Source of the DNA: Entophlyctis helioformis
Lineage: Eukaryota; Chytridiomycota; Chytridiomycetes; Chytridiales; Chytriomycetaceae
Assembly (NCBI GenBank): GCA_025526915.1
Contig: JAHLKH010000030.1
Location: 1-64,000 of the forward strand
Direction of reading: 5' to 3'
Length of the DNA: 64,000 bases
Shown here: in pieces, positions 23,194 to 36,899 of the stretch
How the letters are laid out: every line of letters starts with the position of its first letter
Position numbering within the stretch: the stretch's first letter is position 1
The notes under the pieces: generated by a model
Databases searched by the model: none
What the model was told of the DNA's origin: nothing
What the model saw: the letters and a program-made list of their open reading frames with translations, nothing else
Made by a program: the position numbers and the translations under genes

Positions 23194-23524
23194 TGCTGCT
23201 GCTGCCTCGGCCGTTGCACAGCAGCGTCACGTGACCCTGACTGGGCAGTGCCAGCCGTGCCAGCCGTGCCTGCGATAGGAGCGATCGCTCCGTGCTACGG
23301 CTGTCTGCGTGTCTGTCCCTCTGTCTGTCCCTCTGTCTGTCTGTCCCTCTGTCTGCCTGCCCTCCCACCCTCGGCACTCCCAACCGGCACTCACCGCAAC
23401 ATTGGTTGTTGCTGCACAAGAGAAGCGGCCGACGGTTTCTCCGCACGGCGCGTTCAAATGCGCTTCGCTCGGTCGCTCTTTCTTGTGCTCACCAAGTCAC
23501 TCGCTCACTCGCTCACCACTTCCA

Positions 23525-24548
23525 ATGTCGCTCGGCCGCACCTTTACTCTGCGCACTGGCGCCGTCACGCCCGCCGTCGGCCTTGGCACCTGTGCGTCTC
23601 GCTTGCTTGCTTGCCTGCTTGCTTGTCTATGCAACTGCTGTCTGTCTGCCTTCTAGCGTGTCTGCTCGCCTGTGCTCACACCACTTCTGCAGGGCGTTCG
23701 TCGAAGCCGACCGAGGCGACCACCGCCGTTTCCCACGCCATCAGGGCTGGCTACCGCCACATCGACTGCGCTCTCTGCTACGAGAACGAGCACGAGGTCG
23801 GCCAGGGCATCATCGACGGTGGCGTGCCCCGCGAGCAGCTCTTCATCACGTCCAAGCTCTGGAACACGTTCCACAGACCCGAGCATGTCCCGACCGGCAT
23901 TGCTCAGACGCTCAAGGATCTCGGCACCGACTACCTCGACCTGTACCTCATGCACTGGCCCGTCGCCCACGTCAACCGTGGTGACGGCAACTCTGAGCGC
24001 GATGCCTCGGGCAAGCCGCTGGTCGACACCGAGGTGACCATCGAGCAGACCTGGCGCGCCATGGAGAAGCTCGTCGACGAGGGCAAGACCCGCGCCATCG
24101 GCGTCTCCAACTTCAACATCCGCAACCTCAAGGAGCTGCTTGCATACGCCCGCATCAAGCCGGCCGTCAACCAGGTCGAGCTGCACCCCTACCTGCCCCA
24201 GAACGAACTCCTCGAGTTCTGCAAGGCCAACGACATCCTCGTGACGGCCTACTCGCCTCTCGGCTCGACGCCCGGCCCAGGCTCGGTCCTCAACGACACC
24301 ACCATCGCCGAGATCGCCACGCGTCTGGGCAAGACCCCTGCCCAGGTCCTCATCTCCTGGGCCGTCCAGCGCGGCACCCAGGTCATTCCCAAGTCGTCAA
24401 CCTTGAGCGCATCACGTCTAACTTCCAGGACTTTGTTCTGCCCGACGCCGACTTCCAGGCCATCAACGGCCTTGCTGCTGCCCGTGGCAAGACCACCAGA
24501 TACATTGAGCCCAAGGGCTTCTGGGGCGTCACCGTGTTCGACGACTGA
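23525..24548 (+). CDS. Aldo-keto reductase
   Basis: NADPH-dependent carbonyl reductase, AKR superfamily. Exon 1 23525-23591, exon 2 23693-24548. The intron splits VGLGTW|RSSKPTEA. Catalytic tetrad is visible: Asp and Tyr in HIDCALCYENE, Lys in ITSKLWN, His in LMHWP. Other AKR blocks: IGVSNFNI, PAVNQVELHPYLPQ, VTAYSPLGS. After QVIPKS the frame is lost by one missing G at about 24394; restoring it would give the usual NADPH-binding strand and a C-terminus ending at the TGA at 24546-24548. Whether the break is biological or an assembly error cannot be settled here; the pattern in neighbours favours error. Confidence 0.88.
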
Positions 24549-24748
24549 ACACCGAGCACCAAAGCGAGCTGCGTAACTGCTCATGTGCACCCAATATATA
24601 TCTGGCAGTTTTTGCATCCTGGAGCCAACACACTGCAGCCACGAGTCAAGTTCATGTGTATTCAATATCGCGACAGGCAGAGTGGATAAACGGTGGCAAT
24701 GGTGATGGTGACGGCGATGGCGATGGCAGTAGGGAGAGAGGCAAGAGT

Positions 24749-26835
<2,087 letters not shown>

Positions 26836-26895
26836 GGTATGAGAACCGGGCAGAATCTTGGCGAGTGTTGAAGATCTTGCTTGGTAACCTTCAAC

Positions 26896-27300
26896 ATGGC
26901 GCAGAATGCCGACGCACCGACCATGCCAGACACCGACGCCGAGGGCTACACGGCCGAGCAGCGCAGCATGATCGAGCGCCGCCGCCGAATGACCGACGCC
27001 ATGTACGGCCCAGGCGCATACGACCGGGCCATTGCCAAGGTGAAGCCGCACCGCTGTGCACGGCACTTGGACGACATCTTCGAGGGTGCCAGACAAGCGC
27101 AGTTTGACGTCTCTGGCCCGCTCGGCAACTTTCTGCGGTGTCTGTGGAGCTCGCCGGGCAACGAGCCGCCCCGGCTGTACCCAGACTCGGTGCCGTTCAA
27201 CCTGTCCACGCCCCGTGCACAGTGGTCGCAGTCGCCGTCTGCAGCAGCGACCTCCGACAGCAGCCTCGGCGACAGTGACGGCGGCAGCAATGCGTTGTGA
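26896..27300 (+). CDS. Small hypothetical protein (134 aa)
   Basis: Intact single-exon frame starting MAQNADAPTMPDTDAEGY, with a charged helix (EQRSMIERRRRMTDAMYG), then YDRAIAKVKPHRCARHL and a Pro/Ser-rich C-terminus. No family recognised and no signal peptide or membrane segment. Its ATG is 60 bp from the KMO start on the other strand, so the two probably share a bidirectional promoter. Coding status rests on the open frame and plausible composition only. Confidence 0.5.
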   Translation: MAQNADAPTMPDTDAEGYTAEQRSMIERRRRMTDAMYGPGAYDRAIAKVKPHRCARHLDDIFEGARQAQFDVSGPLGNFLRCLWSSPGNEPPRLYPDSVPFNLSTPRAQWSQSPSAAATSDSSLGDSDGGSNAL

Positions 27301-27434
27301 ATGAATGGGTCTGTATTCGACGCTGCAGGATGTCATGCCGGATGCGATGCAAGTTGCCATGCTAGATGCCATGCCGGATCTGGACCTGGATCTGGGCTGG
27401 CCGTTCATTCAGTGTGCAAGAGCAATGCAGGGCA

Positions 27435-27656
27435 TCACTTGGCGGCATCTTGTGACTCCGGGTTGATTGACTCGGCCGACTCGGCAGTTGCGTCAGGCGG
27501 TGTTGCTTCCTTGGCATGATCATCCGGCATGGGAGGGGCCGTTGTCGTGCGAAGCAGGGATAGCCTGGCAGACTCTTGAACCTCGGCCCAAACACGCTCC
27601 CTTGCTTTCTGTCTTAGTCGTGTCTCTGCCCTCTTGACCGTTTTCTTGCTGCACAT
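27435..27656 (-). CDS. Possible small protein (73 aa)
   Basis: Frame starting MCSKKTVKRAETRLRQKARE: a basic helix followed by an acidic, Ala/Glu-rich tail. No family recognised. It lies alone in the 620-bp gap before the OPT gene. It could be a real small gene or a last exon; support is weak. Confidence 0.3.
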   Translation of the reverse strand: MCSKKTVKRAETRLRQKARERVWAEVQESARLSLLRTTTAPPMPDDHAKEATPPDATAESAESINPESQDAAK

Positions 27657-27920
27657 GTCGCCTTCAGCTCGTGGTAGCTTGGAGGTGCGAGTTGTCGAGT
27701 TGTCGAGTGCAGGTTCAAGCTCGAGTGCATCAGGTGGGCGTGTCCCTGCGAGCAGGTGCTTTGCGCAGGTTCACACGGCCTAGCAACGATGCGCGCTTTT
27801 ACAGAAGCATCGTGAACGGCTCGTGAATGACGTGGCTTGCACGCGGCAGGATCGCCGTGGCTTTGCAGCTCCGTGGCCCGCACGACATCTCCCGCCAATC
27901 TCGCATCCAACACGCTTGCC

Positions 27921-30311
27921 ATGGCCGACCAGGCCAAGCCACCGCGCGACACCAACCGCGAGCAGGATGCCGAAAAGGCGACGCTTGTTGCCACCGACGA
28001 TATCGAGGCCGTCGACGCCATCTACGCCAAGCAGTACACCACAGGCATCGCACCAGAGACCGACGACCCGTCGGCCCCCTCGCTCACCATCCGCATGGTG
28101 TTCCTCGGCTCCATCTTTGCCGTGTTCCTCGGTCTCTGCAACGGTATCTTCTCGTTCCGCACCAACCCGTTCGGCATCACCAACGTCGTTGCCGCTCTGC
28201 TGTCGTACCCGATGGGCATTTTCTTTGCCAGCGTGCTGCCGCTTGGCATCCTCAACCCCGGCCCGTTCACCATCAAGGAGCACGTCCTCGTCTACACCAT
28301 TGCCGGGGCTGCTGGCGGCCAGCCGTACGGCATCGAGAACGTCATTGCCCAAAAGTTCCCTGCGTTCATGGTGCGCCTGCCCTGCTGTCTCACGCCTTGC
28401 TGTCTCACACGTGAATGCATTGTGTATCTGATCACTGTATCTTGCACGCGTCCATCGTGTCCATCGTGTCCATCGCGTCCATCGCGTCCGCCGTTTGTCT
28501 GCTGTGAACCTCCACGTGGCCCCCATAACAGAACGACCCCAACGTCACGTTCTGGAACTCGCTCCTGTTTGTGCTCTCGACCCAGATGATCGGCTACGGT
28601 CTCTCTGGCATGACCCGCCGCTTCCTCGTCCGCCCCGCCGCCATGTACTGGCCCACCGTGCTCCCCACCGTCGCGCTCTTTGTTGCCTTCCACGAGAAGA
28701 GGAGGAGACGACGAGGAGGTCAAGAAGGTCGGCGGCCTCTCTCGCTACGCTTTCTTCTGGCTTGCATTCGTGATCTCGTTCGTCTGGCAGTGGCTTCCAT
28801 CATATTTTGTCGGTGCACTCCAGGCCATCTCGATCCTGTGCTGGATGTCCAACAGCAAGACGATCCGCTACCTCGGCTCTGCGTCGCCCAACATGGGTGT
28901 CGGTGTCCTGTCGTTCACGCTCGACTGGACCAACATAGGTGCCTATGCGCCGCTCGCCTGGCCGTGGTGGGCATCGCTCAACTTGTTCGTCTCCAATGTC
29001 ATCTGCGTCTGGATAGTCATTCCTCTCACCTACTACTACAACTGGTATGGCAACCCGCAGCTGCAGTCCGTGTACACGTTCGAGGACGACACTCCCTTCC
29101 CGCGTGTCAACTCGCCTGCCCTGTTCACGCGCACCGGCAAGCGCATCCGCGCCACGGTGCTGTACGACCGCTCCAACTTTGACCTCAACCAGACCGCGTT
29201 CGACCTCGTCAAGCCCATCTACCTCACTGAGCACTTTGCTACCACGTACGCGCTCTCGTTCACGGCCCTCACCTGCGGTATCTCGCACGTTGGTCTGTGG
29301 TACTACAAGGACATTATCCGCCAGACCAAGGAGATGATTGCCCAGGTCGACGAGGAGACTCCCGACATCCACAACACGCTCATGAAGGCGTACCCGGACA
29401 TTCCCGAGTGGATGTACCTCTGCTGGCTCGCCGTGTGGCTCGTCATCCAGATGATGGTCGGCCTGTTCACTCCCTTCCGCCTGCAGTGGTGGGGTACCCT
29501 CCTCGGCCTCGCTCTCGGCTTCGTGTTCACGATCCCGTACGGCATCATCCAGGCCTCGTCTGGCCAGCAGCTCGGCCTCAACATTGTCACGCAGATCGTC
29601 ATGGGTCTCCTGTCGCCGGGTCAAACGGTTCCCGTGATGTCGTTCAAGTCGTACGGCTACAACATCATGATCCAGTGCCTGTCGCTCTCGGCCGATCTCA
29701 AGGTCGGCCACTACCTGCACATCAACCCCATCCACATGGTGTTCTCGCAGCTGCTCGGCACGGTCATTGGCGCCATCTGCAACACCGCGTCTGTGTGGAT
29801 CGTCATTGCGTACTTCCCGCTCGACACCGGAGACTGGCAGTACAATGGTCACCGCACATTCTTCAACGCCGGTGCCATTTGGGGTGCCATTGGCCCCATG
29901 CGCTTCTTTGGCCCCTCGTCGCCGTACCACCTCACCAACCTCGGCTACCTCATCGGCTTCATCCTCCCCATCCTGCCGTTTGCCGCCAACAAGGTGTACC
30001 CGCACCCGTGGTGGCGCTTCATCAACTTCCCGATCATGTGCTATGTCGCCGGCACGGGCACCGTGCAGTCATCAATCATCTCCGTCTTCATCCTGTCGAC
30101 CATCTTCATGTACAGCATCTTCACGTACAACCACGGCTGGTGGACCAAGTACAACTACGTGCTCTCTGCCGCTCTGGATGCAGGCTCGGGCATCTCGGTT
30201 CTGCTGTCGACCATTATCACTGTAAAGTACCCGCCGCCAGTCCATGCTGCCAACGTGTACCCGTACGACTACTGGTGCACGGGCCGTCCCTATGGTGATT
30301 TTGTGGAGTAG
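27921..30311 (+). CDS. OPT-family oligopeptide transporter
   Basis: Proton-coupled importer of small peptides (OPT/PTR2 type) in the plasma membrane. Exon 1 27921-28370, intron to the ACAG near 28532, then exon 2 to the TAG at 30309. Signatures: FRTNPFGITN, SYPMGIFFASVLP, GILNPGPFTIKEH (the OPT NPGPF motif), QKFPAFM|NDPNVTFWNSLL, QMIGYGLSGMTRRFLVRP, WQWLPSYFVGALQAISIL, QYNGHRTF and KYNYVLSAALDAG, with about 14 hydrophobic segments. The frame shifts by one base at about 28700 within a GA-rich run (AAGAGGAGGAGACGACG), probably an indel error. Convergent with PIG-T. Confidence 0.9.
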
Positions 30312-30625
30312 CTGTCGCGTCTGATCCGTCTCTCTGCGCGCTGCTGCTGCTCCGCGGCCGTGGCTGGTTCACGGCCAGCGCAAATGAACAAGCCTCGTGT
30401 CTGTCACTTGCTGGTATCCAAAAGCAGAGTGAATAGCCATATCGAATGACAGCAGTGTATTCAAGCACCATTCAGTCGTCATTCCAGCGCGTCGGTCAAG
30501 AAGAAGTCGTCGACTCGGCAGATCTGCATCCACACTTTGCTTGTTGGTATGTGAGGCTGGAACACGTTCATTGTGAACAGCGGGACTCGCGGCAATGAGA
30601 TAATGATGGAATAGAGGGCTCGCTC
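30312..30625. other. 3' intergenic spacer, no gene seen
   Basis: Between convergent OPT and PIG-T genes; contains only their presumed 3' UTRs. Confidence 0.5.
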
Positions 30626-33345
30626 TCAAGACGAAGGGTCAACAGCGCGAACCTTGCGCACGGTGGTGGTGGTCGTGGTGGTCGTGGTGGTTTTGATGAC
30701 TGAAGTGGACGATCCGGCCGCAGCGTCGCTGCTCTGTACCACAGTCGTCTGACGAGTCGAGGTCTGGCTGGTCGATCCAGCCGCGTCCTCATCCGTGGCA
30801 TCGCGTGCCTGCAGCTCCACAGACGTGGTAACAACCGACGCAGATGTTGTTGTCGTCGTTGACTTGGACCGCCTCAGCCACGAGAGGAATGCCCACCTGG
30901 TGCTGGGCGGCCGAGCCACTCTCACGGGACGGAACTGGCGCACGAGGGAGTTGAAGACCGAGCCGAAGAAGAGGGCAAAGAGCGTGCACGTGAGAGTGAT
31001 GACGTTGTACGGCATGGAAAAGTCCGGTGTCGGCAGACGCACGAGGAGCGACTCGGTATAGATGCGTGGCCGACGGCCGTTGGTTATGCCGGCGTTGCCT
31101 TTCTGGAAGTTTGCAGTGCTCAGCATTCATCAACCCGGGAGGCAGAGACAGCACGCCGACACTGTCCAGTGTACCACAGGCCGAGCATCGAATGTCAGCC
31201 AACTTGGCAGTTGACGTGGTCGCTGTCGAGCGCCGCTCGGCAAGATCTTACCCCAGCTCGAAGCCGTGGTTCGCGTCCGGATGGTGCTCGGTGTACTTGA
31301 TGAATGCCGTGTCAAAGTCGATGGAGATGGACGTCTTGGATTTTGGCGGCAGAAGCAGGGAAAGCTCGAGCACATTGGGGCGGACGCGATCCATTGCAGG
31401 CTGGTAGAATGTCGACTGGATGATGTCTGTGCAACAGCAAATCATAAGCAGTCAGTCTCTCGGCTGCAGATAGATCCTTGCAAAGAACCGCAAAGTTCAG
31501 ATTACCAGCCGAGCTGCCAATGGATGCGGTCGTTTCCAGTTTGAGCGTGTGCAGATACAGCTTGAGGATCCAAGGGATGGACTCGTAGTATGTGGCAGGC
31601 ACAGCCTCATCCAGGCCATTGTGAAAGTCGATGACGATGCCGCCATGCTCTTGTCCGACACCGCTCATGTAACGATGTGTGCGGATCGGGGACACTCTGT
31701 GGTTGCCTGTGTGATGAGTGAGGGGGTGAGCGAGTGCGTACGTGCGTGAAAGTATGCACAAGACGCTGCACCAAGTGCAGCGTTGGGGCCACCTACGGTT
31801 GTCGAGAGAGTGATCGATCCATGTGACTTGCGTGTTGAAGAGCGACTCGCCAACATTGTATGTGTGGGAAACGAGCGTGTCTGTGGAGGAATCCGTATCG
31901 GGCGTGGGATAAACTTGGACGGCGCTAGGCGGTGCGGGTATGTTGACCTGGACGGTGGTGGATGAAGCAAAGGGGCAGGATCTGGTAGCCTGGCGGTCAA
32001 ACAACGATGTCAACTCCAATCTGTCCGATGCAGTGAATGTCAGCGGGTTACTTCCGGTATACTGCAGTGTACTTCACGGCACGACGGTATACCCTTGGTG
32101 GACGTTGTTCTGATGGGATCCAGCACGACAGCCACGGTCTGCGTGTACTCTGACGCGGTGTCTGAGCAATCGTCGTTCTGCCAACGTTTTGAATGTCAGC
32201 AGCCTCAGCTTTTATGCACACGAGAAAGCCACTCACAATACATATTGGCTGCAGATGCACGCCAATGGATTGGAAGTTGCCATCAAAGACACGGTATGCG
32301 TTGAGCAAGCTGGCGAGCCCCGACTGCACAGGCACATGTAAGCAACATAGAAGTAAAAGTCAAGAAGACAGCCCGCCATGAGCCGAACAGCAGATGACGC
32401 CCATCGCACCTTTGTCTGGCACGGCAGCAGCTTTGCCCACGGCGTCAGGTTCTCTGTGCAGACGGCCTCGCGAGGCAGAGATCCGTATCTGATCTGGAAG
32501 GTGCTCTGGCCTGCAAGCCAGCCATTGGTCCATGTCCATACGCATTGCAGACTTGAAGTTAGCGAGAGATGGCAAGCAGCACGTACGCCATGCAGCATCC
32601 ATGTCCACGTCCATGTCCATACCATGGGAAGCACCAGCAGAAGATGCCGATGCAGTGGATCTGTTGAACGGCGGATGGCTGCCCTCTGGCGCAAACGAGA
32701 GCAGCGGGACCGACGTGACGGTCTGGTCGAGAAAGTTGAGCGACGCGCAGAACAGGCCTGCGAGGGCGTTGGTGAGGCCTTTCCACTTGGCATCGACACT
32801 GCGCACTCGCTGTCAGGTCGGCGTGTCTGCAAAGCGCCGGCAGCAGCAGCAGCAAAGCAGCAGCGACGCCAGTTGGGCACTCACTCGGTCGAGTTGAACC
32901 ACGTCCACAGCTCGACACCGCTGGGGGCCGTCAGGTCCGAATGGCCCCAGCGGTCGTAGCTCCAGCGGCCCTGGGTGAATGTCAGATGCAGCTCGCGCAC
33001 ATCAAAGTTGTGGAACACCTCGCCAATGGACCGGGGCAGCAGCGCATAGTGGTGGGCCTCTCCTGCCACGGCCAAGTGCCACAGCGTCAGTCGCTTGTTG
33101 CCGACGTTGCCGGTGCCAGCATGTGCGACTTGCCATGCTTGCTGGTGCGCACGGTTCGGCGAAAGGTAAACTCGGCAAGCACCTTGCCGTCTGGCATCTG
33201 GGTGAGCGCCAGGTCCTCGTGTACGGCTCGAGCGTGGCTGCAGCACGGACGCCCTGCAGCAGAGCGCCCGGCCCAGCGACCAGCCCAGCGACCAGCAGAC
33301 CCAGCACGAGAGCGTTCAAGCCGAGCGCGCTTCCCGCCAGCATCT
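30626..33345 (-). CDS. GPI transamidase subunit PIG-T / Gpi16
   Basis: Component of the ER GPI-anchor transamidase that attaches GPI to proteins. It starts near [20 protein letters not shown], a signal peptide. Later blocks in PIG-T order: [92 protein letters not shown] (two of the conserved Cys), [54 protein letters not shown] (start of the C-terminal membrane helix) and VRQFRP. At least seven exons. Single missing bases at about 33225 and near 33100 disrupt the N-terminal frame. The cytosolic tail is long and rich in Thr/Val/Lys. Confidence 0.9.
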
Positions 33346-33701
33346 TGGCAATCGCGGAAATGTCGAGTTGAACGGCGCGAGCACTCGAAAATGGCACCAC
33401 GAGCGTGGGATCCTGGACCATGGCGTGGACTGCCGAGTGGCTGCATAATGGACCGTCGAGAGGACCATCGAAAGGACTGCCGAGAGGACTGCATAGTGGA
33501 CTGCCGAGGGACTGCCGAGTGGAATCCCTCCCAGCTGGGCTGCATCGATGCGAAGAACGGGCACTCCCACGCAATCGACGCTGGCGGGCAGCCTTGGTGG
33601 CGCCACTCCAAAAAAGGCAATATTCGGCTGGCTGCAAATTTGCAAGCCATTTGACGGATGCACAAACGTGGCCGACGTTTTGCTGCGAACGCTGCAACAC
33701 C
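33346..33701. other. Divergent promoter with degenerate short repeats
   Basis: Between PIG-T (-) and 7-TM paralog 3 (+). Around 33445-33525 a 13-15 bp motif close to GGACTGCCGAGAG recurs five or six times with variation. Could be a minisatellite or clustered protein-binding sites. Confidence 0.5.
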
Positions 33702-36046
33702 ATGAGCGTTAACCCTGCTGCTGCTGCCGCCGCTGCCGCTGCTGCCCAGGCGCAGGCACAGGCCATGGCCTCCATCTTCCGTCCGGGCGGTCTTGACAAC
33801 GGCCGCTACTTCAACGCCTTCCTCACATTCGCCGGCCTGCTCTGCGGTCTTGGCCTGCACGAGATGGCTGCCTCGGCCATCTTCCTGATGTCCAAGCCCA
33901 AGAAGGCCTGGAACACTGCGCTCTTCCGTCTGGCAGCCCTCTCCTGGCTGTTCACGGCGGCGTACCTGGCGCTGTACATCATCTTCATCGACTACCGCAT
34001 CTCCCTGTGAGTTGAAGCTGCACTGCTGCACCTGCTGTGCACCTGCACCTGCACCTGCACCTTGTGCCGGCCAGGGGCTCCATCGCCATCACCATCGCCA
34101 TAGCCAACGGTGCCTGCGGCTGCCCTGTGTCGTCTTGATTTTCTGTCCGCCTCGCCCTGTGTGCACAGCGGCAACTAACGTGACCATGCCCATCTGCCCC
34201 CCATCCGCTCACGCAGGTACAAGACTGATGAAGACTGGTACCGCAACCGCTTCGTCGCTCTCATGGTTTCGGGCGGCCTGGCTGCCACCTGCCTGTTCAC
34301 CATGCTCCTCGTCCGCCTGAGAATGTTCTTCGAGAACGTAGGTCGCATCACGTGTCCTGGTGGCGTATCTGCTGGCACGCACGACACTGACCCGCCTCGC
34401 TGAACGCCACCTGCACACGCTCAGCCCCGCTCGGTTTCGTTCATTGCCCTGTCGGCCTTTGGTGGCCTGACCATCATCTCGTTCCTGACCTTCTCGGCGG
34501 CCGCGCCTACATGGCCATCAAGGGTCTTGGTGGCTCGGCTGCTGGTGGCAAGGACTTGCTCGCAGACGTACGTGCACGCCCCCCCTTTTCGCCGCTGTCC
34601 CCTGTTTTGCGCCACTTCGCCTCGTCGTGTGATCTAACGTCTGTGCACTCCTTGCATTGCCTTGCCACGCACCACTTGGACGCATCCCCCTCTCTGCAGA
34701 AAACCGTCTCGATTCTCGCTGCCATCGCCCACATTGCCCAGGGCATCTTCTCGACCGTCTGCTCGGTTACCTTCCTGTACTCGATCGCCAAGGCAGTCGG
34801 TCTGTCCAACAAGACCTTCTTCACCGAGGTCTTCCTCCAGCACGAGGGTGGCCGTTTCCTCGCCATCATCCTGCTCTGTCTCTTCACCAGTGCGTGCCAC
34901 ATTTACATCGCGATCAACAAGAACGGACCCGACAACTACATCGTCTACACCTCGTACTACACCGACACCTGGCTCTTCCCGCTCGAGCTCTTCACCTTCC
35001 TGTCGACCAGTTACGTGTCCGCCAAGGAGATTGTCGAGAAGCACACCAAGGGCCTCACGCCAGGCAGCGCGTTCGAGAGCAGCCAGATGCAGTCGCAGAT
35101 CGCCTCGCCCGTCGACTCGATCAACAAGCAGCTGCCTCCTCCCGCCCCTGCCAAGCTCAGCGGCGGCGACTCGGCCATCGGCCAGCCCCAGCTCGTCTAC
35201 GGCTCGTACGGCAACAGCAACATGTACTCGGGCAACACGTACGGCAATGGCGACGTGATTGGCGCCAATCTGGTCGCCAACGTCTCTGCGGCCAACGATG
35301 TGGACATGTACGGCAACAACGTGTCCGCCAACAACACGTTCAGCGCCAACATGAGCTCGGACAAGAGCACCGCCGTCAACGACGATCCCTACAACGGCAT
35401 GTACGGCGCGCCTGCGCCGCCCAAGGCTGGCGAGTCCGAGGACTACAGCTACGCCGTGCAGCAGCAGTTCCAGCAGTACCAGCAGCAGTACCAGCAGTTC
35501 CAGCAGTTCCAGATGTTCCAGGAGCAGCTCAAGGCCATGCAGCAGCTGCAGGAACAGCTCCAGCAGCAGCTCCAGCAGCAGCAGCAGATGATGCAGATGC
35601 AGTCGGTGCAGTCGCCCGCCGGCATGCAGCAGATCCAGAACCTGCAGCTCCAGATCAAGGAGCAGGAGAACCAGCAGCAGCAGCTCCGCGCCAGCTTTGG
35701 CTACGGCTACACCGCCAAGGACTACCTCAACTACGCGCAGAACATGCAGCAGGCACCCGGCAGCGTCAACGGATCCACAACCGGCAGCGCCACCAACGTG
35801 CCGACCACCAACATCTCCATGAAGGGCGGTGCTCCTCAGCGCACCGGCTCCCAGCGCTCCAACACCCAGTACGGCGGATCCACGTTTGGTTCGTCTGCCG
35901 CTGCGACCGGCGCCGCTCCCCAGCCGCCCATTCAGGTCACGTACACTCCCGAGACCTCCAACGTGCCCCTGAACGACAACGGCATGGCTGCCAACACGTA
36001 CGGCAGCCAGCAGGGCAATGCGACCAACAACCGCGAGTGGTTCTAA
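33702..36046 (+). CDS. Seven-transmembrane protein, paralog 3, with Gln-rich tail
   Basis: Exons: 33702-34006, 34217-34337, 34425-34567, 34700-36046. N-terminal Ala run, then LLCGLGLHEMAASAIFLM, FRLAALSWLFTAAYLALYII, FIDYRISLYKTDEDWYRNRF, VSGGLAATCLFTMLL, SFIALSAFGGLTIISFLTF, AHIAQGIFSTVCSVTFLY, FLAIILLCLFTSACHIYI and FPLELFTFLSTSYVSAKEIV. Exon borders and motifs match paralogs 1 and 2, but the intron after GLGL is absent here. One missing base at about 34500 breaks exon 3. The ~330-residue tail differs: Asn-rich, then a Gln-rich coiled-coil (about 35455-35690), which might mediate oligomerisation. Function not known. Confidence 0.78.
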
Positions 36047-36414
36047 ACGCGCTGCTTGTTTGTCGATCCCCCCTGTCAACGGGCAGCCGTGCATTCATCC
36101 TTCCCATTTAGATCCTTGTCCAATCCAATGAACCATCTCTGTAGTCTCGCACATGGCCCGTCACGCTCGTCCATCCCGCTGCATCTGTCCGGATCGGCTA
36201 TGGCCGCTGTTTATGCCTGCCCCTGGAAAGGAGAAGGGAGGCTGGGAGTGCACAGACGCGTCAAGACTGCTCCATAAAGGTGCATTCCATGTGGCTGAAC
36301 TCGTTGCTGACGGCAGCATCCAAGAGCTGATGGATAAGTGTCATGGTTGGACCTGAGCACTTGAATAGATTTATGAATATATTGTACTTGCACAAAGTTT
36401 ACAACAAGAAGGGA
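36047..36414. other. Intergenic, no gene seen
   Basis: 3' flank of 7-TM paralog 3, becoming AT-rich just before tRNA-Asp. No coding sequence supported. Confidence 0.5.
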
Positions 36415-36486
36415 TCTTCAGTAGTATAGTGGCTAGTATCTCCGCCTGTCACGCGGAAGACCGGGGTTCGATTCCCCGCTGAAGAG
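36415..36486 (+). tRNA. tRNA-Asp (GTC)
   Basis: Acceptor arms TCTTCAG/CTGAAGA pair perfectly; D-arm AGTATAGTGGCTAGTAT, anticodon loop CTGTCAC with anticodon GTC, T-arm GGGGTTCGATTCCCC. No intron. A T5 run follows (TTTTT near 36490), a pol III terminator. Confidence 0.95.
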
Positions 36487-36579
36487 CATCTTTTTGTCGT
36501 TTTGCACATCCTTGGACACAAGGACTGCTTTCTTGCCCCAACTGACGCTTCATTTTTGGCAGCCGTTACGGCATCTACG

Positions 36580-36693
36580 TCAGGGAATCACACAACTGAG
36601 GGATCTACGCACGGCCTTGAGCTCGAAGGGGGACGGCATCTCGTGTCTTTGGAATATCGCCAACTTGGATTTTTCCAGTGCATCGAATCGAAC
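36580..36693 (+). repeat. Dispersed repeat fragment (THGL repeat), copy 2
   Basis: Between tRNA-Asp and the Fanzor right end lies sequence like the 3' part of the retroposed insert at 52836-52915; both read TEGSTHGL.LE...HLVS when translated. It ends where the Fanzor-conserved DNA begins at 36694, so the Fanzor element seems to have landed in or beside it. Confidence 0.6.
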
Positions 36694-36899
36694 TTGGGCC
36701 CGATAAAGATACAATTACCAAGGATTTTGGAATACAATTCGTCGCAAGAGGCGTCGAATAGATGCCCGCGTATCACACGATGGAAGGTTCGAGTCAGCAA
36801 CGAGCATGCGACGACAGGCGGGCGAGGCACATCCAACAAGGGTCTTACCTTTATCGTTAGAAAAAGTGACCCGTTAGGTCGATCGGGAGGTGCCCCGAT
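36694..36899 (-). ncRNA. Candidate Fanzor guide RNA scaffold / element right end, copy 2
   Basis: Reverse complement of 891-1095 with a few substitutions, lying straight after the Fanzor stop codon. The 5' stem (ATCGGGG CAC CTCCCGAT) and the terminal TTTATCGGGCCCAA are kept. Beyond this point (lower coordinates) the two loci share nothing. Position and conservation fit the guide RNA of Fanzor/TnpB elements; transcription is not shown by sequence. Confidence 0.5.

Noticed and set aside
28800..30005. 401-codon minus-strand open frame opposite the OPT gene
   Set aside because: Antisense shadow of a well-supported transporter exon.
34634..36094. 486-codon minus-strand open frame opposite 7-TM paralog 3
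   Set aside because: Valine/leucine-rich antisense shadow of a GC-rich coding exon; no family features.
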